In this document: one piece after another, positions 1-8,531 of the stretch
How the letters are laid out: each line of letters starts with the position of its first letter
Numbering within the stretch: the stretch's first letter is position 1
NCBI GenBank assembly: GCA_017882465.1
Contig: JADGPN010000002.1
Coordinates: 1 to 45,425, forward strand
From: Solirubrobacteraceae bacterium
GTDB lineage: Bacteria; Actinomycetota; Thermoleophilia; Solirubrobacterales; Solirubrobacteraceae
Reading direction: 5' to 3'
DNA length: 45,425 bases
Translations under genes and position numbers: made by a program
The notes under the pieces: model-generated
What the model saw: only the letters and a program-made list of their open reading frames with translations
Told to the model about the DNA's origin: nothing
The model's database searches: none

Positions 1-139
1 GGGGTCAGCCGGAGCCCATCTCCGGCCCGTCGAACCCCCGCACATTGCGATTGAGGTCCCGCCTTCAACGTTCCGGCTCAGCATCCTCAGTAGGGTCTAC
101 CCGGCGGGCGGTGCGAGGTCGCCGGGGCCGGGGGCTCCC

Positions 140-152
140 TACACTCGGCAGC
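140..152 (+). promoter_or_regulatory. Leaderless-type promoter (-10 TACACT)
   Basis: A TACACT hexamer at 140-145 lies seven bases before the ATG at 153. This TANNNT-N7-ATG spacing is typical of leaderless transcripts in actinobacteria, and no Shine-Dalgarno sequence is visible. Bases 1-139 hold nothing else I can name. Confidence 0.45.
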
Positions 153-527
153 ATGCAGAGAGGCCTGTTGACCATCGCGATCAGCAAGACCGCCGGCCAC
201 GTTCCCGGGCTGAAGCGGATCCCGGTCCTGAAGCTGCTCGCCTTTGCCGAGGTGGCGCTGCTGGCCCGGGAGCACTTCACCAAGCTCGAGCCGTCCGAGC
301 GCCGGCGGCTGATCCAGCTGGTGCGGCGCGGCAGAGGACGCAGCAGCAATCTCACCGAGTCCGAGCGCGACGAGCTGGCCACGCTCGTGGCCAAGGCCGA
401 GCCGCGCCTGTTCGCCGGTACGGCGGCCGACAAGTTCTCGCCGATCCCGCTACCGGGCCTGGTGGTTCGCGGCCGGGCCAAGCCCAAGTCTCCGAAACGA
501 TCATCGCCCACGTCTGACCGCGGCTGA
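153..527 (+). CDS. Small conserved hypothetical protein
   Basis: A 124-residue basic protein of unknown function. The frame stays open to an ATG at 45, but that extension is Arg/Ser-rich and looks like GC-driven read-through. The ATG at 153 follows a good -10 box, so I start there. The body contains amphipathic helical segments (roughly residues 20-45 and 60-80) with alternating Arg/Glu/Leu, and a basic C-terminal tail. There is no signal peptide or clear membrane span. It is convergent with the glutathione S-transferase and shares no operon. I recognise no named domain; the real-gene call rests on frame quality and the promoter. Confidence 0.6.
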   Translation: MQRGLLTIAISKTAGHVPGLKRIPVLKLLAFAEVALLAREHFTKLEPSERRRLIQLVRRGRGRSSNLTESERDELATLVAKAEPRLFAGTAADKFSPIPLPGLVVRGRAKPKSPKRSSPTSDRG

Positions 528-578
528 CCCGGCCCTTGACTCTCACGTGACGAGCGGGCCCCGGGGCTCGCTGGTTTC

Positions 579-603
579 GTCCGCGCCGCCATTCATCGCG
601 GAC
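579..603. terminator. Hairpin between convergent genes
   Basis: GTCCGCG (579-585) and CGCGGAC (597-603) form a perfect 7-bp stem around an 11-base loop, between the ends of two convergent genes (527 and 628). There is no T-tract, so it is only a candidate bidirectional terminator. Confidence 0.35.
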
Positions 604-627
604 GCGGACGCGCACGCATCGCACCGG

Positions 628-1221
628 TCAGGCGGTGATCGGGATGTGTCCCGGCTGCCGCCTGACCCGCTCGACCCACTCCCGCACCGCCTCGTAGGGA
701 GCGAGGTCGAAGCCTCCCTCGGCGGCCACATGGGTGTAGGCGTAGAGCGCGATATCGGCGATGCAGTAGCGCTCGCCGACAAAGAAGGTCCGCCGCGCGA
801 GATGCGCGTTCATCGCTGCCAGCGCGGCGACGCCGCCGCGGCGCTTGGCCTCGGCCTCGGCCGGCGCGGGCGTGATCCCGGCGTGGGCCCAGAAGCGGGC
901 GACCGCGATGTTGGGCTCGTGGCTGTACTGCTCGAAGAACATCCACTGCAGCACCTGCGCCCGCTCGAAGCGCTCGCTGGGCAGGTAGGGGGTGCCCTCG
1001 GCGAAGTAGTGCAGGATCGCGCCCGACTCGGCCAGCGCGCGGCCATCGCCGAGGACCAGCGTCGGCACACGCTGGGCGGGGTTCAGCGCGCCGAGGATGG
1101 CAGCGCGGTCCGAGCGGTCGAACACGTCGACCTCGCGGCGCTCGTAGGCCACGCCGAGGTGGGCGAACAGCAGCCTGACCTTGTAGCAGTTGCCCGAGAT
1201 CCCCGACTCGTACAGGAGCAC
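628..1221 (-). CDS. Glutathione S-transferase family protein
   Basis: A 197-residue cytosolic GST-fold protein, about the usual length. The N-terminal thioredoxin-like domain (residues 1-78) has the start motif SGNCYKVRLLFAHLG, where Ser9/Cys12 lie at the usual catalytic position, then the cis-Pro segment RVPTLVL and the glutathione-binding LAESGAIL. The C-terminal helical domain ends with the conserved FVGERYCIADIALYAY N-capping region. It probably conjugates or reduces small electrophiles; the substrate cannot be told from sequence. The start is GTG at 1221. The divergent gene begins only 22 bases away at 1244, so the two promoters must overlap or lie inside the opposite gene. Confidence 0.88.
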   Translation of the reverse strand: MLLYESGISGNCYKVRLLFAHLGVAYERREVDVFDRSDRAAILGALNPAQRVPTLVLGDGRALAESGAILHYFAEGTPYLPSERFERAQVLQWMFFEQYSHEPNIAVARFWAHAGITPAPAEAEAKRRGGVAALAAMNAHLARRTFFVGERYCIADIALYAYTHVAAEGGFDLAPYEAVREWVERVRRQPGHIPITA

Positions 1222-1243
1222 GGGCAGACCCTACCCTTCGGCA

Positions 1244-2770
1244 ATGCAGGCCACCGAAACCACGGTGCAGGTCGTGCCGGTCGCTGTGATCCGCACGATC
1301 GCATTCGTGGTCGGCGCGGCGTCGTTGGGAGCCGAGATCTCGGCGGCCCGGCTGCTGGCGCCGTACTTCGGTGCCTCGACGATCATCTGGGCGAACACGA
1401 TCGCGACTGTGCTGGTGGCGCTCTCGGCCGGTTATGCGATCGGGGGAAGGCTGGCCGACCGCCGTGCCGACCTCCAGGGCCTGTGCGCGATCGTGCTCGT
1501 CGCCGCGGCGCTGCTGGCCCTGGTCCCGTTCGTCTCCGGACCGTTTCTGAGCTTCTCGGTCAGGGCGCTGGGGTCGCTGTCGGTCGGCGGTTTCGTCGGG
1601 TCGCTGGCGGCGGTGCTGGTGCTGGTCGCGGTTCCGGTGATGCTGCTCGGCACGGTCGCGCCGTATGCCAACCGCCTGTCGCTCGATCGTGTCGCCGATG
1701 CGGGAACGGTGACCGGTCGCCTGTACGCGATCTCGACCGCCGGATCCCTGCTCGGCACCTTTCTGGCCGCGCTGCTCCTGATTCCGCTGATCGGGACGCA
1801 CAGGACATTTCTGGTGTTCGCGCTGTCGCTGGCTCTCGTCGCTGCGCCGTGGGTCGGCTCACGTCGCTTCCTGCTCGTGCCGGCGGCCATGGCCTGCCTG
1901 CTCGTCGTGCCGCCGGCCGCCGTGGGCGCCGGCGTGGCGGGTGCCCGCGTGATCTATGAGAACGAGACCCCGTACCAGTACGCGCGAGTGCTGCAGTTCG
2001 CCGATGGAGAGCGCTGGCTCCAGCTCAATGAGGGCGTCGCCATCCATTCGCTGTACCGGCCCTGGACCTACCTGACCGGCGGTTATTGGGACGACCTGCT
2101 CGTGCTGCCGCGGGCCGCGGCCGTCGGCCGGCTGCGGCGGATCGCGATCCTCGGCGACGCGGCCGGCACGGTCGCCCGCGCCTACGGCCACTACTTCCCC
2201 GCCACCCGGATCGACGCCGTGGAGCTCGACGGGGAGCTGAGCACGATCGGCAAGCGCTACTTCGGCCTGCGCGGCCCGAACCTCCATCTGTACACCGCGG
2301 ATGCGCGCCCCTGGCTGGCCGCCTCGGGCGCCCGCTACGACGCGATCGTCCTCGATGCCTACCGGCAGCCCTACATCCCCTTCTACCTGATCACCAGGGA
2401 GTTCTTCGCCGACATCCGCGCCCACCTGCGCCCGGGAGCCGTGGTGATCGTGAACGTGGGGCACCTGCCCGCCTCGGACAGCCTGGAGAAGGTGGTCTCG
2501 GCGACGCTGCGGTCGGACTTCGGCTTCGTCCGGCGCGACCCGGTCAGCCAGACGAACACGCTGGTCGCGGCCAGCGACGCGCCGTTGTCGCCGGCGCGTC
2601 TGGTGGCGGCGGGGCGTTCGCTTCCGTCGAGCCTGGCGGCGCTCTCGCCTCAGGTCGCCGGCCGGCTCGGGCCGGCGCTCTCCGGGGGGTCGGTCTACAC
2701 CGATGACCGAGCCCCGGTGGAGTGGCTCACCGACCTCTCCATCCTGCGCTACGCGGCGGGACAGCGGTAG
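1244..2770 (+). CDS. Membrane-fused spermidine synthase-like protein
   Basis: A 508-residue two-part protein. Residues about 10-230 carry six to seven hydrophobic segments like those of MFS-fused SpeE homologues, beginning AFVVGAASLGAEISAARLL. Residues about 240-470 form a SAM-methyltransferase/aminopropyltransferase fold, with a GDAAGTVAR glycine loop, the acidic residue in DAVELDGEL, and IVLDAYRQPYIPFYL where polyamine synthases have their catalytic acid loop. The loop lacks the canonical DSSDP-type motif, so true spermidine synthase activity is uncertain. Start: the ATG at 1244; an upstream ATG at 1190 would overlap the divergent GST gene. The family is common in actinobacteria and usually unassigned. 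Confidence 0.82.
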   Translation: MQATETTVQVVPVAVIRTIAFVVGAASLGAEISAARLLAPYFGASTIIWANTIATVLVALSAGYAIGGRLADRRADLQGLCAIVLVAAALLALVPFVSGPFLSFSVRALGSLSVGGFVGSLAAVLVLVAVPVMLLGTVAPYANRLSLDRVADAGTVTGRLYAISTAGSLLGTFLAALLLIPLIGTHRTFLVFALSLALVAAPWVGSRRFLLVPAAMACLLVVPPAAVGAGVAGARVIYENETPYQYARVLQFADGERWLQLNEGVAIHSLYRPWTYLTGGYWDDLLVLPRAAAVGRLRRIAILGDAAGTVARAYGHYFPATRIDAVELDGELSTIGKRYFGLRGPNLHLYTADARPWLAASGARYDAIVLDAYRQPYIPFYLITREFFADIRAHLRPGAVVIVNVGHLPASDSLEKVVSATLRSDFGFVRRDPVSQTNTLVAASDAPLSPARLVAAGRSLPSSLAALSPQVAGRLGPALSGGSVYTDDRAPVEWLTDLSILRYAAGQR

Positions 2771-2822
2771 CGGCCCGGCCGCGGCGGGGCCGCCCCGCGC
2801 GTCGGAGCGGCTCAGACGCTGG

Positions 2823-2855
2823 CGAGCCCCGCGTCCTCCGAGGGCGCGGGGCTCG
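2823..2855. terminator. Strong hairpin between convergent genes
   Basis: CGAGCCCCGCG (2823-2833) pairs perfectly with CGCGGGGCTCG (2845-2855), an 11-bp GC stem with an 11-base loop. It sits between the spermidine-synthase-like gene (ends 2770) and the minus-strand gene ending at 2881, as expected for a bidirectional terminator. There is no T-run. Confidence 0.6.
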
Positions 2856-2880
2856 AGATTCGCCGGCGAGCGGCGGCGGG

Positions 2881-3267
2881 TCAGACGTGGACGACGGCGC
2901 TCAGCAGCAGGTGAAGCTGCGGGGTGACCTGGTTCGGCCTGCCGGTCGTGCCGTCTGACAGGGTGCTGCTGAAGTGGCGGACGTATTGGCTGGCCGGGGC
3001 GCTCTGCATATAGAGGCCGCTCGAGTCGTTGCTCAGCGCGAGCACGTCACCGCGCTTGACCTTGATGTGCGCGGAGAAGGTGTTCAGTCCGGCCACGGTC
3101 ACGGTCTCCAGGGCGCTGGAGTGGACTGCCTTGAGCTTCCCGTGACCGACCGGGCGCAGGATTCGGAGCTGGACCTGACCGCCGACGCTGCCGGCGTTCA
3201 GCGACCAGTCGACGAGGGTCCCGGAGCGCTTGACGACGTCGGTCGCCTTGCCGTGCTCGAAGGGCAT
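2881..3267 (-). CDS. Beta-sandwich protein, probably truncated
   Basis: The C-terminal about 110 residues read GTLVDWSLNAG, VQLRILRPVG, VAGLNTFSAHIKVKRGDVLAL. This alternating pattern resembles a secreted beta-sandwich domain frequent in Solirubrobacterales (GxIxxWxxxxG..VxLRVxR....F..xIPVxxGDxIGL). No signal peptide is present in frame. The frame runs upstream into the end of the P450 gene without a convincing start, so I place the start tentatively at the ATG 3267 (128 residues). It may be a real short protein, or the tail of a secreted protein whose N-terminus was lost. Function unknown. Confidence 0.42.
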   Translation of the reverse strand: MPFEHGKATDVVKRSGTLVDWSLNAGSVGGQVQLRILRPVGHGKLKAVHSSALETVTVAGLNTFSAHIKVKRGDVLALSNDSSGLYMQSAPASQYVRHFSSTLSDGTTGRPNQVTPQLHLLLSAVVHV

Positions 3268-3382
3268 CTGAGCCTCGATTCGGTCGCCGTTCGTGCGTTG
3301 TCTGCACTGTGATCGAGAACCCGACCCGTTCCCAGGGACCCAAGGTGTGGACCGCGCCACACCCACGATGTGAGCCGGTGCG

Positions 3383-4732
3383 TCAGGCGGGTACGGGCTC
3401 GGCGACGGCCGCGGACGGCGGCCGGTCCTGGAGCACGCGCACGCCCCGGCGCGGCGCCAGCGTGATGGCGCGGAACTGCACCTTCTCGGGCGTCGCATCG
3501 GCGGGGCGCAGTCGCACCCGCTCGAGCACCCGGCGGAGGACCACGCGCATCTCCATCAGCGCGAAGCTGGCGCCGAGGCACCGGCGGGTGCCGCCGCCGA
3601 ACGGGAGCCAGGTGTAGGTGTCAGGAGCGCCGGGGCCGAGGAAGCGCTCCGGGCGGAAAGCCCTGGGATCGGGATACAGGTCGGTGCGCCGGTGGATCGT
3701 CCGGATCGACGGGTTGATCTCCACCCCGGGCGGAATCACATAGCCGCCGAAGTGGAAATCGCCGCCGCTGACCACGCGCCCGACGCCGGGAATCACCGGA
3801 CGGATTCGCAGCGCCTCCTTGACGACCGCGTCCAGATAGTCGTCGTTGCCGGCCTCGATCGCGTCGTGCGTCCGCCGCAGGACCGACGCGTTGTGCAGCA
3901 GCAGGTCGAACGTCCATGCCAGTCCGGTGGCGGTGGTCTCGTGGCCGGCCAGCAGGAGCGTCACGAGCTCGTCGCGGACCTCCTTGTCGGTCAGGCGATC
4001 GCCCCGCTCGTCCTCGGCCAGCAGCAGCGCCGAGAACACATCGTCGCGCTGTTCGAGGTCGGGCTCGCCTCGGCGCCGCGCGATCTCGGCGTAGAGGATC
4101 TCGTCCACGGCGCGCCGCTGGGCCTCGAACCGCAGCACCGCGCCACGATCCCGGGACCTGACCGCGGACAGCAGCAGCAACCGGCGCGGCCGGGCCAGCG
4201 GCTCCACCATCGCTCGCAGCCGGCGCCGAAGCTCGGCCTCGGCGGGACCGGTCGCGTAGCCGAAGACCGCGCGCAGGATCGCGCGCAGCGTGAGTGACTG
4301 CATCGTCGGCAGCAGCGCGAACTGCTCGCCCACGGGCCAGGAGTCGATCTCGGTGTCGGTCGCGGCACGGATCACCTGCTCGTAGGCCTGCATCCGGCGA
4401 CCGTGAAACGGCGGCAGCATCAGGCGCCGGTGCCGGAGATGCTCGTCCTCGTCGAGCAGCAGGACCGAGCGCTCGCCGAGCACCGGGCCGAGCAGCGCGT
4501 TGGCCTCACCGGCATGAAGCTGGGCGCTGGATCCCTGGAAGACCTCCTTGACGAGGCCCGGGTCGAACACCATGACGAAGCTCGAGTCGAATACGGTGCT
4601 GAACGTGACCGCATTGCCGTACCGGCGCCGGCAGGCCTCGAGGAAGCGAGGACCGGCGAGCACGAAGCCGGCGGTCTGGACGAGCCGCGGAAGGCGAGGA
4701 CCGGGGGGAAGGCGGGCGGCCGAGACGCTCAT
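3383..4732 (-). CDS. Cytochrome P450
   Basis: A 449-residue soluble P450 of normal bacterial length. It shows the proline-rich N-terminus (LPPGPRLPRL), the I-helix oxygen-activation motif AGHETTA, the K-helix ExxR in KEALRIRP, the PERF-like FRPERFLG, and the heme-thiolate loop FGGGTRRCLGASFA, whose Cys is the axial heme ligand. The class performs NAD(P)H-dependent monooxygenation through separate redox partners. No reductase is adjacent; the only ferredoxin in the window is at 14072, in another operon. The ATG at 4732 is chosen because the family start motif follows directly; the frame stays open far upstream only as a GC-driven shadow. Substrate unknown, though the surroundings suggest lipids or terpenoids. 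Confidence 0.95.
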   Translation of the reverse strand: MSVSAARLPPGPRLPRLVQTAGFVLAGPRFLEACRRRYGNAVTFSTVFDSSFVMVFDPGLVKEVFQGSSAQLHAGEANALLGPVLGERSVLLLDEDEHLRHRRLMLPPFHGRRMQAYEQVIRAATDTEIDSWPVGEQFALLPTMQSLTLRAILRAVFGYATGPAEAELRRRLRAMVEPLARPRRLLLLSAVRSRDRGAVLRFEAQRRAVDEILYAEIARRRGEPDLEQRDDVFSALLLAEDERGDRLTDKEVRDELVTLLLAGHETTATGLAWTFDLLLHNASVLRRTHDAIEAGNDDYLDAVVKEALRIRPVIPGVGRVVSGGDFHFGGYVIPPGVEINPSIRTIHRRTDLYPDPRAFRPERFLGPGAPDTYTWLPFGGGTRRCLGASFALMEMRVVLRRVLERVRLRPADATPEKVQFRAITLAPRRGVRVLQDRPPSAAVAEPVPA

Positions 4733-4794
4733 GCTCGTGTTCGATGGTTGCACACGCCGGCCCCGCCACACGCCGAGCCCACAAGCCCCATCTG

Positions 4795-4825
4795 TCAGAG
4801 TTGTTTCAGGGTTCTCGCCTATCTT
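4795..4825 (+). promoter_or_regulatory. Promoter with tandem 11-bp repeats
   Basis: TCAGAGTTGTT (4795-4805) is followed directly by TCAGGGTTCTC (4806-4816), two 11-mers identical at 7 positions. A -10-like TATCTT lies at 4820-4825. Head-to-tail half-sites with 11-bp period are typical of OmpR/PhoB regulators, and the operon it would drive ends with such a regulator (7863-8531), suggesting autoregulation. Confidence 0.4.
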
Positions 4826-4855
4826 GGTCGCAGTTCCTGAGAAAGGCGGAGTCGT

Positions 4856-6091
4856 ATGAAACACCTGCGCACAGTCTCCACTCGCCGTCTGCTGGCCCTG
4901 ATCGCGGCATCGCTCGTGATCGTCGGCGGCGGGACGGCGATCGCGGTCGCAGCGTCCGGGAACGCTCCGACGCCCAAACCCGAGCCGCTGGCGCAGGCGA
5001 TCCACAACGGTCTCGGGGCTCCCGCGATCACCGGGATCACCGCTCGGGTGACGTTCGCCAACCACCTGATCGACTCCTCGAGCATCCAGGGCTCTGACCC
5101 GATCATCTCCGGTGCCTCGGGGCGCCTGTGGCTCGACCCGGTCAACCATCGTCTCCGCCTCGAGCTGCAGTCCGACCACGGCGATGCGCAGGTCGTGGTC
5201 AACAACGGCTCGTTCTGGGTCTACGACCCGATGGCGAACACCGTCTACCGGGGCAAGGTCCCGGCTGACGGCGCCAAGATGGGCACCGGCGCGAGGTCCA
5301 AGCCCGCCGACCACGCACTGCCCACGGTGGCGGCGATCGAGTCGGACCTGAACCGCCTGATGGGGCACGCCAACGTCTCCGGGGCGATCCCCAGCGATGT
5401 CGCCGGGGAGCCCGCGTACACCGTCCGGATCTCGCCCAAGCACGACGGCGGTCTGCTCGCCGCCGGCGAGCTCGCCTGGGACGCCACGCACGGCGTCCCG
5501 CTCCGGTTTGCCATCTACGCGCGGGGCAGCACCACGCCGGTGATCGAGTTGAAGGTGACCGACATCTCCTTCGGCGCCGTGCTCGCCTCTGACTTGGTGG
5601 TCAAACCGCTTAGCGGCGCGAAGGTCGTGAACATCTCGGTGCCGGCCGGGGCCGACAGCGCCAATTCGAAGGCGAAGCAGGCGGCCTCGCCCGCCCACCG
5701 CAAGTACGCCGGCGTGACCGGCGTGGCGGCCGTGTCCCAGCACCTGCACTTCGCGCTCGTCGCCCCGAGCACGCTGGTCGGCCTGCCCCGCCAGTCGGTG
5801 CGCCTGCTCGACTGGAGCGGGAGCCCGGCGGCGCTCGTCACCTACGGCCAGAACCTGGGTGGCATCGCGGTCATCGAGCAGCCGGCCGGCTCGGCCAAGG
5901 CTTCCATCCCGGCCGCGAAGGGCGACCATGCCGGCCTCAACCTGCCGACCGTGTCGATCAACCGCGCCACCGGTCAGGAGCTTGATACCGCGCTCGGGAC
6001 CGTGGTCCGGTTCACGCGCGGAGGCGTCGCCTACACGGTGCTCGGCTCGGTGCCGCCGCCGGCCGCAGAAGCAGCGGCGCGGGAGTTGTAG
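4856..6091 (+). CDS. Secreted LolA-like protein
   Basis: A 411-residue exported protein. Residues 1-33 form a signal peptide or anchor (KHLRTVSTRR, then a hydrophobic run ending AVAASG). Residues about 45-260 follow the LolA/RseB-like pattern: ASGRLWLDPVNHRLRLELQ, VVVNNGSFWVYDPMANTVYRG, YTVRISPKHDGGLLAAGELAWD, VPLRFAIYARGS. The C-terminal about 130 residues are a second extracellular domain without a clear name. Start: the ATG at 4856, preceded by GAAAGGCGGAG. It is three bases upstream of an ABC ATPase, so it is probably the extracellular or lipid-handling partner of that exporter. In Gram-positives this fold is thought to bind lipids or sense the envelope. Confidence 0.75.
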   Translation: MKHLRTVSTRRLLALIAASLVIVGGGTAIAVAASGNAPTPKPEPLAQAIHNGLGAPAITGITARVTFANHLIDSSSIQGSDPIISGASGRLWLDPVNHRLRLELQSDHGDAQVVVNNGSFWVYDPMANTVYRGKVPADGAKMGTGARSKPADHALPTVAAIESDLNRLMGHANVSGAIPSDVAGEPAYTVRISPKHDGGLLAAGELAWDATHGVPLRFAIYARGSTTPVIELKVTDISFGAVLASDLVVKPLSGAKVVNISVPAGADSANSKAKQAASPAHRKYAGVTGVAAVSQHLHFALVAPSTLVGLPRQSVRLLDWSGSPAALVTYGQNLGGIAVIEQPAGSAKASIPAAKGDHAGLNLPTVSINRATGQELDTALGTVVRFTRGGVAYTVLGSVPPPAAEAAAREL

Positions 6092-6094
6092 CGC

Positions 6095-7051
6095 TTGAGC
6101 CCTCCGGGTGCTGTTCCCGTTGAGGTCCGCGGACTGGTCAAGGAGTACGGCCAGCTGCGGGCCGTTGACGGCGTCGACATCACGATCAACGAGGGCGACG
6201 TCTACGGCTACCTTGGGCCCAACGGGGCGGGCAAGACGACCTCGCTGCGGATGATGCTCGGCCTGATCACGCCGACCGCGGGGACCGTGAGGCTGTTCGG
6301 CCGCAATCCGATCGAGACCGTGCATGCGCTGGAGGGCGTGGCCGGGTTCGTCGAGGCGCCGACGTTCTACCCCTACATGACGGGGAGACGCAACCTCGAG
6401 CTGCTGGCCGCATTCGACGGCGCCGGCGCGAGCGAGCGGATCGATGAGGCGCTGCACACCGTCGAGCTGGCCGACCGGGCCGGGGACCGCGTGGGCGGCT
6501 ATTCCCACGGTATGCGCCAGCGCCTCGGCATCGCCGGCGCGCTGCTGCGCTCGCCCAAGCTGCTGCTGCTCGACGAGCCGGCGACCGGGCTCGATCCCGC
6601 CGGCATGCGCGACATGCGGCTGCTGATCCGCCGGCTCGCCGACCACGGCATGACGGTCGTGCTCTCGAGCCACCTGCTGGCCGAGGTGGAGGAGCTGTGC
6701 AACCGGGTGGCGATCGTGCGCTCGGGGCGGATCGTGTACGAGGGGCTGATCTCGGAGCTCAAGCGCGGCGCCGGCGCGGTCTACCGCCTTGCCACCACCG
6801 ACGACGAGCGCGCGATCGCGATCTGCCGGGCGCAACCGGGGATCTCCGAGGTGCGCATCGAGCACGGGCACATCTGCTTCACCGCCGACGAGCCCGCGGT
6901 GGCGGAGCTCTCGCAGGCGCTGGTCGAGGCGGGCGCTCTGATTCATGCGTTGGCGCCGCAGACGGTGACGCTCGAGGATCTGTTCTTCTCGCTCACCGAG
7001 GGCACCGCCGCCGTGACGCCCGACGGCCCCCTGGCCGAGGTCGCACAGTGA
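6095..7051 (+). CDS. ABC exporter ATP-binding protein
   Basis: A 318-residue ABC ATPase of the NatA/DrrA type. Walker A GPNGAGKTT (about residue 43), signature SHGMRQRLGIAGALL, Walker B LLLLDEPATGLDP and the switch His in SSHLL are intact. A regulatory tail of about 90 residues follows, as in ABC-2 exporters. TTG at 6095, three bases after the previous stop, is the likely start; an internal GTG in VPVEVRGLVKEYG is an alternative. The stop overlaps the GTG of the permease at 7048 (GTGA), so the two are translationally coupled. It energises the permease to export an unknown substrate, perhaps a lipid or peptide handled by the LolA-like protein. Confidence 0.92.
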   Translation: MSPPGAVPVEVRGLVKEYGQLRAVDGVDITINEGDVYGYLGPNGAGKTTSLRMMLGLITPTAGTVRLFGRNPIETVHALEGVAGFVEAPTFYPYMTGRRNLELLAAFDGAGASERIDEALHTVELADRAGDRVGGYSHGMRQRLGIAGALLRSPKLLLLDEPATGLDPAGMRDMRLLIRRLADHGMTVVLSSHLLAEVEELCNRVAIVRSGRIVYEGLISELKRGAGAVYRLATTDDERAIAICRAQPGISEVRIEHGHICFTADEPAVAELSQALVEAGALIHALAPQTVTLEDLFFSLTEGTAAVTPDGPLAEVAQ

Positions 7052-7866
7052 GCCCGGGGGTCCTGACTGTCTACCGGTGGGAGCTGCGAAAGCTCCGCTA
7101 TCAGAAGCGAACCTACCTCGGCCTCGGCGCCGCGGTGATCGTGCCGATCCTGTTCGTGATCGCCACCCATTTCCGTCATCGCGGACCCGAGGACGTCCCC
7201 TTCGGGAGCTACATCAGCCGCAGCGGGCTGGCGATCCCGCTGGTTATCCTGCTGTTCGGCGCGATCTGGATGTTCCCGCTGATCACGGCCCTGGTGGCCG
7301 GTGACATCTTCGCCTCCGAGGACCACAACGGCACCCTGAAGACGATCCTGACCCGCTCGCTGGAGCGCTGGCAGATCTTCGCCGGCAAGGCGCTCACCGC
7401 GGCCACGTACGGGATCGCCGCGATCCTCCTCAGCGGGACCGTGGCGGTGATCGCCGGCTGCATCCAGTCCGGGTTCAATCCGCTCCAGAGCCTCTCGGGA
7501 ACCGTCGTCTCGGCCCCCAAGGCGCTCGGGCTCGTCTACACGAGCCTGCTCGTGTACCTGATCCCGATCCTCTCGATCGTCTGCATCGGGCTGCTGCTCT
7601 CCACGATCACCCGCAACAGTGCCGCGGCGGTGGTGGGCACGCTGATGTTCTCGCTGCTGATTCAGCTGATCGGCATCCTGCCGGGGCTGACCGGTCTGCA
7701 GCCCTACCTGCTGAGCACCCAGTTCAACGCCTGGCAGGGCCTGCTCCGCACGCCGATCGACTGGGCGCCGATCATCCGCGCGGCCTGGGTCTGCGCGCTC
7801 TACGGGGTGCCGGCTCTGGCCGCCGCCTGTCTCGTCTTCCTGCGCCGCGACGTCGCCGGTGGATGA
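7048..7866 (+). CDS. ABC-2 type exporter permease
   Basis: A 272-residue integral membrane protein with about six hydrophobic spans: around residues 20-40, 58-85 (including GAIWMFPLITALVAGDIF), 115-140, 160-185, 192-215 and 245-265. The cytosolic segment SEDHNGTLKTILTRSLERWQ matches the conserved SxExExGTLxxxLxxPxxR element of ABC-2 permeases. GTG at 7048 overlaps the ATPase stop. Its own stop overlaps the ATG of the response regulator (ATGA at 7863-7866). This overlap ties the exporter to a two-component regulator, as in bacitracin/lantibiotic detoxification modules, although the substrate is unknown. Confidence 0.88.
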   Translation: MSPGVLTVYRWELRKLRYQKRTYLGLGAAVIVPILFVIATHFRHRGPEDVPFGSYISRSGLAIPLVILLFGAIWMFPLITALVAGDIFASEDHNGTLKTILTRSLERWQIFAGKALTAATYGIAAILLSGTVAVIAGCIQSGFNPLQSLSGTVVSAPKALGLVYTSLLVYLIPILSIVCIGLLLSTITRNSAAAVVGTLMFSLLIQLIGILPGLTGLQPYLLSTQFNAWQGLLRTPIDWAPIIRAAWVCALYGVPALAAACLVFLRRDVAGG

Positions 7867-8531
7867 CGCGCGCTCCCGGAGAGCGCGTGCTGGTGGTCGA
7901 CGACGACCCGCCGCTGCGGCGGATGCTCGAACGGACGCTCAGCGCCGAGGGGTTTCGCGTCAGCGTCGCCGGCGACGGCGGCGCGGCGCTGGTGGCGGCG
8001 GAGCGCTCGGCCCCGGACGTGATCGTGCTCGACGTGGCGATGCCGCTGCTCGACGGGCTCGCGGTCTGTCGCCGGCTGCGCGCCAAGGGCCTGGCCACGC
8101 CGATCCTGATGCTGACCGCGCGCGACGCCGTGCCCGACCGTGTGGCGGGTCTGGAGGCGGGCGCCGACGACTATCTGGTCAAGCCGTTCGCGGTCGAGGA
8201 GCTGATCGCGCGGGTGCGGGCCCTGACCAGGCGCGGGACGGATTCCTCGGCGCTGCTGTCCTACTCGGATCTGGTGCTCGACGCTGAGCGACGGACGGCC
8301 ACCCGCTCGGGGCGCACGATCGGGCTGACGGGCCGGGAGGTCACGCTGCTCGAGCTGCTGCTGCGCGAGTCCGGCCGCACGGTCACGCGCGAGCGTGCGA
8401 TCGACGAGATCTGGGGCGGTGCCGCGGAGCCGAACGTGGTCGATCGGTACGTCACCCGGCTGCGGAGAAAGCTGGGTAACCCGCCGCTGATCCGCACGGT
8501 CAGAGGAGCAGGGTTCGCGCTGCGGGCGTGA
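7863..8531 (+). CDS. OmpR-family response regulator
   Basis: A 222-residue response regulator. The receiver domain (about residues 7-120) has the acidic pair VVDDDPP, phosphoacceptor Asp57 in VIVLDVAMP, the TAR switch Thr and conserved Lys in DDYLVKPF. The winged-helix DNA-binding domain (about 130-222) has LTGREVTLLELLLRESG and the recognition-helix region VVDRYVTRLRRKLG. It is coupled to the exporter permease by an ATGA overlap. The likely kinase partner begins 217 bases downstream at 8749 rather than in direct overlap. Probable DNA sites are the direct repeats at 4795-4816 and 10209-10240. Confidence 0.93.
   Translation: MTRAPGERVLVVDDDPPLRRMLERTLSAEGFRVSVAGDGGAALVAAERSAPDVIVLDVAMPLLDGLAVCRRLRAKGLATPILMLTARDAVPDRVAGLEAGADDYLVKPFAVEELIARVRALTRRGTDSSALLSYSDLVLDAERRTATRSGRTIGLTGREVTLLELLLRESGRTVTRERAIDEIWGGAAEPNVVDRYVTRLRRKLGNPPLIRTVRGAGFALRA

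Noticed and set aside
547-1959. Long open frames on both strands across the GST and spermidine-synthase-like genes
   Set aside because: They overlap well-supported genes in other frames, are Arg/Gly/Ala-rich, and show no family motifs; this is normal for very high GC DNA.
4733-6946. Extension of the P450 frame upstream to 6946 on the minus strand
   Set aside because: It runs antisense through the LolA-like and ABC genes with low-quality composition; the P450 N-terminal motif starts at 4732.
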